A stretch of DNA of 64,000 bases from positions 62,001 through 126,000 of the forward strand of contig JAPJBO010000335.1 of NCBI GenBank assembly GCA_030068145.1, given 5' to 3'. Numbering within the stretch: position 1 is the stretch's first letter; the number at the start of each line of letters is the position of its first letter. The DNA is from Diplonema papillatum (Eukaryota > Euglenozoa > Diplonemea > Diplonemida > Diplonemidae). The notes beneath the pieces were generated by a model. That model made no database searches, was not told the origin of the DNA, and worked only from the letters and a program-made list of their open reading frames with translations. Shown here piece after piece: positions 20,986 to 30,198 of this stretch. Position numbers and translations under genes: made by a program.

Positions 20986-23900
20986 CGACGACGCCGTCGT
21001 TGACGCGGGAGAGCTCGCCGAACCTTCCGATCCCGCCGCGCACGCGCATTCCGCCCCCACCGAGCCGCAAGGAAAACACCCCCGGACAGGATGACGGTCA
21101 GCGCGCGCCTCACACTGCCGTCGGCCGCCGTCAGACGCAGCCCGTTCGTGCGCCCGCAGTCTACCCCGGCCTGCACTCCGTCGTACGAAGGCCGCTGTCG
21201 CGCAAGCTGCATCCACACCTTCCGCCGCAGCTGCGCTCGGACGACGTGGTGCCTCTCGCCTCGCTGCATGCCGAGAAGCCGACGACCCCCCAGCGCCGCA
21301 GAACAGAGATCCCCGCCCTCGAAGCCAATGCCCGCGACCGACAGCCCATCCGCAATGGCGATCCCTATCGGCCCCAGGCGCGCCCTCGGCAAAAACGTTT
21401 CGTGCCGCTCGTACAACCTCACGATGTTCCGCATGCGCGCACACACGCGTGGCAGCCGCTCGCAGGTGTCGAATAACGCGCACAGAATCCTGTACGGCCG
21501 AGCGATCATCGGATCCAGACGGTGACCCTTCGCCAAGATCGATAGCACCGCCGTCACGTTCCTCGACGGGTGCTTGCTCCCAAAAGCGCCCCTCACGATC
21601 CGCGTCCGGAGTCCCTTCAGGCGCGTCTGCGTGTACGTCTCGTAGGAGCACCCGGTAAGGACACTGCTGAGCACGTTCGAACTCGCCACCTCGCAGCGGA
21701 CATCGAACGGAAGCTTCGAGGTGCCCAGCCTGTCTATCAGACCGTCATGTGCGCTCAGACGCGCATCGTTGGCCCGACCCGTTTGGACGCTCTCCACACT
21801 CGTTCGCACCCCGAGGATCTTCGCAGCCGTCGCCGTCGCTATGGCCTCGCCGTCCACCTTCACCGCGCTGGCGTACGGACGCCGCCTGCGCTGTTGCGTC
21901 GAGCCCGCATGGATGCCCATCGCCAAGGTTTTCGCCATGTTCAGGCGCATCCCGGTCAGGGCACAGAACCGCGCGACGATGTCGACCGCCTGCTGCAGCT
22001 CGGCTTCCGCCGCCGCGAAGAGCGTGGCATCATCCGCCAGCGACTCCGACGAAACCTCCGGTACGCGCGCCGACACCGCTCGGAGCACAATCGACAGCAA
22101 GGCGTTGATGAGGATCACCGAAAGTGGGCACCCCTGCAAGATACCGTTGGTGACCTCAAACTCGGAGCCCACGCCGAGCGGCAGCTTGAACCGTCGCTTC
22201 ATGCCGCGGTACATGGCGCGCAGGGGGCGCAGGATGCGCGCGTCGAGGCCCATCTCTTCGGCGAGCCGGAGAACGATCCCCTGCGGTACCCGGTCGAAGC
22301 ACTTCGCGAAATCGAGTGCGACCATGTACAGCGACTTCGACTCGTCGAGCAGCGTCTCCTCGATCAGCGTCGTCAGCTCCATGAGGACGTCGTCCGTCCG
22401 ATGCCCTCTGCGGAAGCCGTGCTGCGACGGAAGAATCCAGCCGTCCTGCCACTCCATGACGTCTTGCAAACGCCTGCAGGCCCACAACCGATAGACGCAG
22501 CTCGTCACGGTGATTGGCCGCAAGTTCGTTGGCGAGGTGTCGTCGGTCTTTGGTATGAGCGACACCAACGACGTCAGCATACCCTTCGGCCACTCCCCTC
22601 GCTCCTCCACCAGATTGAAAAGCGTCGCGAACCCGTCCAGCAGTTCGTCGGGCAGGGCCTTCAGCTCGTCCAAACGCCAGCCGTCCACCCCACACGCCGT
22701 AGTCTTCTTCTTCCGCTTGTTGAGCACATCCCGTAGCTCGCTCCCGGTCACATCCCGCAGGTCCATCTGGCGGCGGGGAATAAAACCCTCGAAGGCCCTG
22801 CGGAACGCCTCGTACTCGGGCTCTGGGCGTCCTTCCCCGTACATGCGCAGGATCGGGTCCCACGCCTCCTGCAGCACCTCGTCCATCTCCTCGACGTTGG
22901 CGGTGAGCCGCCCATCCGCCGTCCGCACCGCATCGGCCGCCTGCCCCGGACCCCCCCGCAGCATCGACACAAGAGCCCGGCGATCCGTCCCAAACATCGT
23001 CAGCTGCCTCTCTTGTTGCTGCCTCTTCCGCACCCTCGCCGCAGCCGCGTTGAATCTCGCACTGCGCAGTCGTACGTCGTGCAAGTAAACGCGGGCGACC
23101 TCTGCGCTCGGCGGGTCGGAGGGGGGCGGCTCGCCGACCCCGCCGCCACGGATCACGGCGAGACAGCGCAGCCAGCACAAGCGGAGTTCTTGGGGCACCT
23201 GGAATGGTCCGGACGCTTCTAGGCGAGCTCGCTGGTAGACGTAGTGCTCCAGACGCCGGATCGCATTCCCGTGCCTCAGCTCCGTCTCGCACGCCACGCC
23301 CCGGTCCGGCGTACTCCTCGCCGCAACGCGAGTCATCTTCAGCTCCGAGTTACCGCGGCCGGTGTGCGCACGTCTCTCACAGGCAGGCATCCCGCTGCGG
23401 TCTAGCAGGTACTGCTCGCACATTGCGGAGAGCGCCATCCACGCCCCTTCGACGTCCCCCTCGCGGGCGGCGGCGCACACGGCATCCAGCCTCGGGACCT
23501 CGACGACCCTACCTGCCGGCTTCACGGGTATCGCTCGCGGCACGTTGAACCTCCATGTCTGCTGTTCGAACGCCTGCACCGCGAGTCGAATCCGGACGCA
23601 GCGGTGGCCCCTCACGCTCCCTACCCCGATCGTCTCGCATGCAACAAAGGCGGACGCGGCCGCGCGGTTCATCAGGGCGTAGTCGATGCGCGTGCCGGAC
23701 GTGTTCGTGCCCGTGTAGGTGTTGGGCGGTCGTCCTCCTTCGCACGCCGCCTGCAGCTGCGCTGCGTCCGTCCACCCGTTGCTGAGGGCATGCCGAAGCG
23801 CCGGCGATCGCTCAAGGTCCGTGTTGAAGTCGCCCATCACGACCGCCGGGGCCTGCCCCACTATGGCCTGCGCCTCGAAGAGGACCGTCTGCAGGAGCCG

Positions 23901-24632
23901 CTCCCGGGACGCTGCTGCCGTGTTCCCCGATGGGGCGTAGACGGCAAAAAAGTGCACGAACATCCGTCCGACCCCCGTCGCGATCATCGTGTGGATGACC
24001 CGGTTGCGCACTTCCTGCAGCGATTCGTTGGGCAGCAGGTGGGCCACCCCCGGCTGCCTGGTAAGCACAACGACTCCGCCCCCCTTCTGCCCGGAATGCG
24101 GGTTTCCGTGCGGACAGTGCTTGCTGCGCTTCGGCGGTTGCGGCGGCCCCCACAGCGTCTTCCACCTCGACCCGTCGACGGCGCACGGTCTCGCGAGATA
24201 ATCCGCCGCCTGCGTCTGCTGCAACGCGCTCATCGACGTCTCCAGCACCGCAATCGCGTCTGCGGGCGCCATCGCACGCACCTCGTCAATGTGCAGGGCC
24301 AGCGAGCCAACATTAACTGCAGCAAGAGTGAGATCGCGCGGGGGACCAGGGTTCGGGTGGACGTCCCCGCACCTCAAGAGCCGTTCCCCCGCGGCGTACG
24401 CATACTCAAGGGCGTCGTGCTTCGACGGTAGCCACGCACATTCAACACGCTCACGCCGCGAGGCAACCCGGGAACCCACGTCCCGCGCGCGATGCAGCAC
24501 GTGCGCGGTAACGTACCGGGCTGTGCCGGCCGACCGTCGGCGACGTCCGCGGCGGAAAGCCGCCGCGGCGGTCGAGGCGAGCGCTCGGCGCCCGGGGCCA
24601 GGGTTGGGATGCACATCCCCACATCGCATCAA
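20907..24632 (-). CDS. LINE-1 ORF2, first part: tandem 2A-like motifs, endonuclease, reverse transcriptase
   Basis: 1241 residues. DVHPNPGP occurs at residues 6-13 and 90-97, each preceded by an AG-x-RL-x-RCG context, so the 2A module is itself duplicated; an Arg-rich linker separates the two. Canonical 2A is D(V/I)ExNPGP, here with His for Glu. The endonuclease/exonuclease/phosphatase domain (~100-345) shows AAVNVGS, MGDFNTD near 266, GTRIDYALMN and a final GHR. The reverse transcriptase (~500-960) has LIPKTDD, LRPITVTSCVYRL, ALDFAKCFDRVP, GILQGCPLS and the active-site box LADD near 865. The first ATG is codon 2, directly before the first 2A, so full 2A context would come only by reading through the TGA upstream. 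The C-terminal ~45 residues run into the interruption. Confidence 0.9.
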   Translation of the reverse strand: MMRCGDVHPNPGPGRRALASTAAAAFRRGRRRRSAGTARYVTAHVLHRARDVGSRVASRRERVECAWLPSKHDALEYAYAAGERLLRCGDVHPNPGPPRDLTLAAVNVGSLALHIDEVRAMAPADAIAVLETSMSALQQTQAADYLARPCAVDGSRWKTLWGPPQPPKRSKHCPHGNPHSGQKGGGVVVLTRQPGVAHLLPNESLQEVRNRVIHTMIATGVGRMFVHFFAVYAPSGNTAAASRERLLQTVLFEAQAIVGQAPAVVMGDFNTDLERSPALRHALSNGWTDAAQLQAACEGGRPPNTYTGTNTSGTRIDYALMNRAAASAFVACETIGVGSVRGHRCVRIRLAVQAFEQQTWRFNVPRAIPVKPAGRVVEVPRLDAVCAAAREGDVEGAWMALSAMCEQYLLDRSGMPACERRAHTGRGNSELKMTRVAARSTPDRGVACETELRHGNAIRRLEHYVYQRARLEASGPFQVPQELRLCWLRCLAVIRGGGVGEPPPSDPPSAEVARVYLHDVRLRSARFNAAAARVRKRQQQERQLTMFGTDRRALVSMLRGGPGQAADAVRTADGRLTANVEEMDEVLQEAWDPILRMYGEGRPEPEYEAFRRAFEGFIPRRQMDLRDVTGSELRDVLNKRKKKTTACGVDGWRLDELKALPDELLDGFATLFNLVEERGEWPKGMLTSLVSLIPKTDDTSPTNLRPITVTSCVYRLWACRRLQDVMEWQDGWILPSQHGFRRGHRTDDVLMELTTLIEETLLDESKSLYMVALDFAKCFDRVPQGIVLRLAEEMGLDARILRPLRAMYRGMKRRFKLPLGVGSEFEVTNGILQGCPLSVILINALLSIVLRAVSARVPEVSSESLADDATLFAAAEAELQQAVDIVARFCALTGMRLNMAKTLAMGIHAGSTQQRRRRPYASAVKVDGEAIATATAAKILGVRTSVESVQTGRANDARLSAHDGLIDRLGTSKLPFDVRCEVASSNVLSSVLTGCSYETYTQTRLKGLRTRIVRGAFGSKHPSRNVTAVLSILAKGHRLDPMIARPYRILCALFDTCERLPRVCARMRNIVRLYERHETFLPRARLGPIGIAIADGLSVAGIGFEGGDLCSAALGGRRLLGMQRGERHHVVRAQLRRKVWMQLARQRPSYDGVQAGVDCGRTNGLRLTAADGSVRRALTVILSGGVFLAARWGRNARARRDRKVRRALPRQRRRRRRRTKRASDHFFRRFGASYEHQSGRF

Positions 24633-24683
24633 GCGGGCCCCCGCAGCATCGCCGTCCGCGCGGGCGTCGTGGCTTGACGGCAG

Positions 24684-24900
24684 TCAGGCGCGCGAGCACG
24701 TGACACACACGCTGGCGCCGCACTCTTCGCACCTCCTCTGCATGCGGCCCTTTTGGATTGTCTTCTGACAATCGCCGCATTCAAACTCCACTGGAGCCCG
24801 CACTCCATCGGTCAGCTCGTGCCGGTGATCGGCCTTCTCACCCTCGACCGGCTCCTTCAGACGCTGGCGCGGCGGGGGCAACTTTTCATAATTAGGTTTG
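24684..24900 (-). CDS. LINE-1 ORF1, C-terminal part with Cys-rich finger
   Basis: The last ~70 residues of an upstream frame: KLPPPRQRLKEPVEGEKADH, then ECGDCQKTIQKGRMQ and RRCEECGASVCVTCSRA. The cysteines run C-x2-C-x12-C-x2-C-x4-C-x2-C, a zinc-binding pattern similar to the PHD/RING-like fingers known in ORF1 of some CR1-related LINEs. The frame closes with TGA at 24684-24686 and continues open, in the same frame, into the 2A/polymerase frame, so the two are one stop codon apart. The N-terminal part is missing because the element is truncated where it meets the plus-strand copy. Confidence 0.75.
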
Positions 24901-24989
24901 ACACATTGTTCTGCAGAGCTCTGCAAAGGTCTGCAAAGTTGCACTAACGCAACAAGACGACGCAAAGTTGTGCAAAGCTGTGAAAAGTT

Positions 24990-26088
24990 GTCAGTAGTGG
25001 ACCAGTGCTGCCAGGTGCACCACCAACCGGACGACGGCCTGCGCATTCAGTGCTGCCGGGCGCATCGGCTGACGCGATGCGGGACCTGCCCGAACGCTGA
25101 CGCGTGCTGCGGACGGGGGCATCACAGGGGTGGTGCTGGCCGCGACAGCAGCAGTGGCGACGGGGGTGGCGGTGGTCGTGGCGGCCGCTGCCGCGGCCGT
25201 GGCCGTGGCCGCGGCGGCCGGGGCAGAGGAGACGACAGTGGCGGAGACGATGGCGGCGGCCGCGGCACTGGTCGCGGCCGCGCACGCGGCGGCGGTCGCG
25301 GCAGCGGTCGCGGCGGGGATCGCGGCGGCGGCGGCGGTGGCGGTCGCAGCCTAGGCGAGAGCGACGGCCTCACAGGCCGGAAGCGGCGCGCGCCGTCCCC
25401 ACCTGGAACACCTACCAGCCGTGGCCGGAGGAGGCGGACGACGAAGTCGCCCCCGAAGCGCGCCCCCCCGCCAGCAGGCAGGAAGCGACCCGCGCCATGC
25501 ACCCCCACGGCCTCTCCCGCAGCCGCGCTGCGCGCACGACGACGACGACGCGCCGATCTCGGCGACGACGGCACTGGCCTCGCCGGCCCGAACACTCCGC
25601 GCCCACCCGGCCCCGCCCGGCCCTCTTCGATGGCAGGCCCTGACTCGGGCCCTTTTACTGATTCTGGTTCCGACCCTCCACGGGTCACACAACGATCGCG
25701 CCCTCCCGCCGGCTCTTCCCGGCTACTCGCGTCCTCCGCATCGCGGCGTGCCAATCGGCGCAAGCGAGAAAGCGAAGACTCCGATTCCTTTTCGGATTAT
25801 GAGATCGTGAGCAACTGCCAACAACAGTTGCAATCGACTAGAGTTGCGCCGCGCCGAAAGCGCGGAAAAAGTGACCCTTCTGGAGTCACGTAGCGAAAAG
25901 CTGGCATAGTGTGGTACTCATTTGCATGCAAATGACTCCCCACTAACGCAACAAGACGACGAAAAGTTGTGATTTGATTCGGAATTCTGTGATTTCTTCT
26001 GCTAGAAAATAGGTGGATCGCCCCAGTAGTGGTTTTAGACAACCAGACGTGTGTCAAATAACTGTTATTATTCGACCCCCCCCCTTTG
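24990..26088 (+). mobile_element. LINE-1, 5'-truncated second copy, head-to-head with the first
   Basis: It starts within the Cys/His module (GTGGACCAGTGCTGCCAGGT) and keeps an open frame to the stop at 25891-25893, encoding VDQCCQVHHQPDDGLRIQCC and the RGG-rich tail, then the 3' untranslated region through CCCACTAACGCAACAAGACG to TTATTATTCGACCCCCCC. It agrees with 18490-19580 of the minus-strand copy at roughly 97% by eye, so both are recent. The bases just before it (24942-24990) repeat the untranslated-region motif CACTAACGCAACAAGACGAC, which looks like a rearranged scrap of the same element. The two copies form a ~1-kb inverted repeat around ~5.4 kb. Confidence 0.9.
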
Positions 26089-26097
26089 CTTAGAGGG

Positions 26098-26260
26098 AAC
26101 CAGACTCACACCGCAGTCCTGTCTGCAGACACTCAGGTTCCACGCTGATGATGGTCCGCCTTATGTGTCCGTGGCTTAAAGGACCGAAACACGGAGCAGA
26201 CGGGACCAGTGCAGTGTTGAGCACATACCCATTCCAAGCACGTTCTTGCAAACCCCCCCT
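26098..26260 (+). repeat. Dispersed repeat R7, copy 1
   Basis: About 155 bases shared with 49498-49650: CCAGACTCACACCGCAGTCC, TGTCTGCAGACACTCAGGTTCC, GGCTTAAAGGACCGAA, ACGGGACCAGTGC and AGCACGTTCTTGCAA. No coding capacity is evident. The copy at 49.5 kb lies ~290 bp after a short LINE-1 tail, while this one follows a LINE-1 tail directly. Confidence 0.8.
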
Positions 26261-26663
26261 TTGCTTAGAGGGAAGGAAAACAAAAGGGGAAGGAGATTGC
26301 TCGCCGCAAGCCTGGACGCGCCTAACCCGGCTTCACCGGACAGGGATTTCTGGTCAGGTACACTTGTTGGCGAAATTGTCCTTACAATGCCACACAATTT
26401 GTCGACACGCACATACGCGTGCACACTCACACACATGTGTGAGGAGGCAGCAGAGTGGAAGGGAAGGGAGCAGGAGAAGGGCACACGCAGTCAGCGATCT
26501 CGACCAGCAGCGACCGGGACACCGCGAGTCGGCAGGAACCTCAGCTGTGACGGGAGAATGCTAAAAGCCTGAGCTATATTCCGCGACGGGGTTTACCCAT
26601 AATTGAATTCCACACACACGGACGCCTCTCACAGGAAGGCACCACATAAAAACGGGTGCACAG

Positions 26664-26833
<170 letters not shown>

Positions 26834-26889
26834 TTCTCTCTCAGGAATATTAAAGAACTAGGGGAGTTCAACAGCGAACGGGTGGGTAC

Positions 26890-29800
26890 ATGGCCTCAAC
26901 GGCATGTGCCTTGCTGACAGCGCTCGCGCTGTCAGCAAGGATGGATCCTCACAGCAAATACGTCAACGGCGATGTATTCATGGCGCGCTTTAAGTACAAC
27001 AAAACGGAAGCGTCGATGCCTCTGTGGAAGGACAAGGAGCCAAGACTGAGAGGGCCCCCTCCTTACACTCCTCCCAGAGACTGGGTGTACAACACAAAAG
27101 CGGGACCAAGGGATGGCATGATCAACGTGCACTTGGTCCCCCACTCGCACGATGACACCGGCTGGCAGGTGACCGTGGACCAGTACTTCTACACGGAGGT
27201 GTACTACATTCTGGACACTCTTCTCGAGTTCCTGACTCAGGACCCGAACCGAAGGTTCATGTTTGTGGAGACTGCGTTCTTCGCCCGTTGGTGGGACCAG
27301 CAGCCGGCGACGAAGAAGGAGCAGTTCTCGCGCCTGGTGCAGACGGGACAGCTGGAGTTCGTCAACGGAGGTTGGTGCATGCATGATGAAGCAGGACCTT
27401 ACTGGGTTGAAATGGTCGACCAGACCACGCGTGGACACCAGTTCTTAAAGAAGAACTTCGGGGCCGCCGCGTACCCCAAGGGAACGTGGCAGATTGACCC
27501 TTTCGGTCACTCCAACACGAACGCGTGGCTGATCGCCGCGGGATCCGGGATGAACTACGAGTTCTGGGGCAGAATGTCTTACCAGGACTTCGCCATGCGC
27601 AAGAACGAGTCCCGTTTGGAGTGGATCTGGCAGGGATCACAGACGCTTGGATCGTCGGCTCAGATTTTTGCAGGCGAGCTATTCGGTGGAGGCGGAGGTG
27701 GCTACGGCACGTTCATCGAATTTGATGGAACCGGCGACCAGGTGCAGGACGACCCGCGCCGTCATGACTACAACATCGACTACTGGGTCGACATGATTGT
27801 GACGAACGCGCAAGCTCAAGCGCAGTCGACCAGAACCGATCACCAGATGTGGGCGTGCGGATCGGACTTCAACTACCAGAACGCCGACCACTGGTACCAC
27901 AACCTGGACAAGATCATTCACTACGCCAACCTCAACGGCACCGTCAACGCGTTCTACTCTACTCCAACGTTTTACGTGGAGCAGAAGCAGAAGGCAGGTC
28001 TCACGTGGGAAGTTCGTCAGGACGACATCTTCCCTCTCGGGGATGCTGACCACCACTACTGGAGTGGCTACTTCACGTCTCGTCCTGCGCTCAAGCGCCA
28101 GGTGCACGTAGCATCGAACTTCCTCAACGCCGCCAGGCAGATGGAAGTTGTGTCAGGCGTATCGAAGAGTGAGATCCAGAACCCGACCACTCGCCCGTCG
28201 CCAGTCGTCGGAAAGAGTTGGACGGACTCGTTGGAAGGTACCATCGGTGTTGCGACGCACCACGACGGGATGTCAGGCACAGAGCGGCAGGATGTGGCTG
28301 ATGACTACGCGCTCCGCATTTCGGAGTCGCACGGCGAAGTCGAGGAAGGAGTGGCGCTGTCCCTCAACCGTCTTCTGAACATCAATGCTACGTTGGAACA
28401 CTGCAACTGCAATGCTGTCGGTGCTGACAACTGCTTGAACATCACCGTTTGCCCGACGACGACGGGTGCTCAGTCGTTCGACGTCGTTGCTTGGAACTCG
28501 CTTGGCAGAAACAGCAGCCAATACCTGCGCATTCCTGTCAGCTTCTCGTCTGCAACAGTCACAGGGCCGATGGGAGCTGTGACGAACGTTCAGGTCGACG
28601 CCATCGACGCCAGGACACTGTCGATCCCGCTGTTGTACCTGAACAAGTTCAACATGACCTCGCAGCAGATTGCTGCCGCCGAGCAGCAGATAATGAACAA
28701 CGCGACACACGTTGTTTCGTTCATGGCAGAATTGCCACCGATGGGATACGGAGTGTACACCGTGGCAGCAGCTTCGAAGCCGGCCGTGCGAAGGATTGCG
28801 GCTGCAGCAAACATGATCGAGAACGAGTACTACTCGTTGTCGTTCGACATGACGTCAGGCCGCCCGTCGATGCTCACGAACAAGCGAACAAACACTTCGA
28901 CGACGCTCTCTGTTGAGTTTGGCTGGTACAACTCATCGGTCGGTGGATGCACTGCCGGCGTTGAGGCGGACCATGCTTGCGACAGTCAAAAGAGTGGAGC
29001 GTACATCTTCCGTCCAAACACGTCGACATTGTTCCCTCCTGGTCCGGCGTCGGTGGCACCGAAGCTGACGTTCAACCAGGGACAGTACGTGCAGGAAGTG
29101 TACCAGAACTTCAGCAACTGGGCGACACTTGTTTACCGTCTCACTGCTGGGTCGAAGTTCATCGACGTGGAGTGGACTGCAGGACCTATTCCCATGGACA
29201 CGCCGTGGATACCAGCAGTGGCTCCAGAACATGCCGAACATGTGGGGTAAGGAAGTGGTTGTACGTTACACGACTGGCGTTCAGAGCAACGGTGTGTTCT
29301 ACACGGACTCGAACGGAAAGGAGATGGTGAAGCGGGTGTATGACAAGCGTGGACCGTCTTACCCGCAGCGCACTTGGTCACAGAGCCAGTGGCAGGCAAC
29401 TACTACCCTGTCAATGCGATGATTGCGGTGCAGGACCAGAAGAACGAGTTCGTTGTGTTGACGGAAGTTGCGCAAGGTGGCGCTTCGCTGATGAACGGAT
29501 CAGTGGAGCTGATGGTACACCGTCGGATTCAAGACGACGACGCCAGAGGTGTTCAGGAACCACTGAACGAGACGATGTGCGGCTGCAACGACATCAACGC
29601 TGCGCCTGGCAACATGGGCGAGTTCGGACACGAAGCAGACGGTGGCTGCCATTGTGAGGGGCTGACGGTGAGAGGTATCCACCGTCTGATCTTCGACACA
29701 ATCGACGAGGCGAACTCGGAGAGGAGGCAACAGATGGAAGAGGTGTCGTTCCCTGCTGTGCTCGCTTTCTCGAAGACCGCTACTGGAGCGGCTGTGAAGT

Positions 29801-30198
29801 CACGGAGCTTCTTGAAGGCAGCGTTCCCTCCTGAGATCAAGTTGATGACGCTGACCAACAACTACGTTGACATCAACGACCAGCAGCTTCTCTTCCGTGT
29901 GGCACACTTGTACTCTGCCAACGAGTCCAGCGCGCACAGCGTCCCTGTGACGGTGAACTTCTCTGAGATCTTCGCGATGGAGGGATTGACCATCGCGTCG
30001 ATGCAGGAGATGTCGCTGACGGCGACGATGACTGTTGAAGAGCTGGACGCTCGCACCTTCAACTGGAGCACGACGCCCCCGCCCCAGGTGGAGAACGTTG
30101 CCGCCCCTCGCCGCTCACCTCTGCAGGTGAACGCGGGGATGTTCAGCGCTGTTGTGAAGCCGATGGAGGTCCGCACGTTCCTCGTGCAGTTCTCGTGA
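26890..30198 (+). CDS. Lysosomal-type alpha-mannosidase, copy C (two small frame disruptions)
   Basis: GH38 alpha-mannosidase, ~1100 residues, starting MASTACALLTALALSARMDP (likely signal peptide). Motifs are HSHDDTGW, FVETAFFARWW, WQIDPFGHS and THHDGMSGT; copy B has THHDGITGT. Relative to A and B there is one extra base near 29226 (GCTCCAGAAC against GCTCCGAAC) and two extra bases near 29366 (CCCGCAGCGCAC against CCCGACGCAC). Together they restore the frame, and the 140 bases between them still encode the correct residues in the shifted frame. Two compensating indels in an otherwise intact gene suggest base-calling error or very recent damage. The gene is a mosaic: around 28936-29005 it follows A, at about 29018-29050 it follows B. 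It lies ~18 kb from copy B, with the PH/TH1 gene and the LINE-1 pair between. Confidence 0.9.

Larger units (their letters stand above)
18480..24945 (-). mobile_element. LINE-1: non-LTR retrotransposon with 2A-like motifs, minus strand
   Basis: A ~6.4-kb non-LTR element reading right to left: end of ORF1 with a Cys-rich finger, two 2A-like motifs, an APE-type endonuclease, a reverse transcriptase, a CCHC finger, a Cys/His module and an RGG-rich tail. Its 3' part from ~18490 to ~19580 is repeated in inverted orientation at 24990-26088. The 5' end is lost near 24.9 kb, at the junction with that second copy. A ~335-bp repeat-bearing interruption splits the polymerase frame at 20650-20985. The 3' untranslated region contains ATTTGCATGCAAAT (an octamer palindrome) and ends near TTATTATTCGACCCCCC. 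Confidence 0.9.

Noticed and set aside
24942-25972. A ~30-bp direct repeat (CACTAACGCAACAAGACGAC...) flanking the plus-strand LINE-1 as its target-site duplication
   Set aside because: The same motif is in the 3' untranslated region of the minus-strand copy, so the right-hand occurrence belongs to the element itself; the left one is better read as a rearranged fragment.
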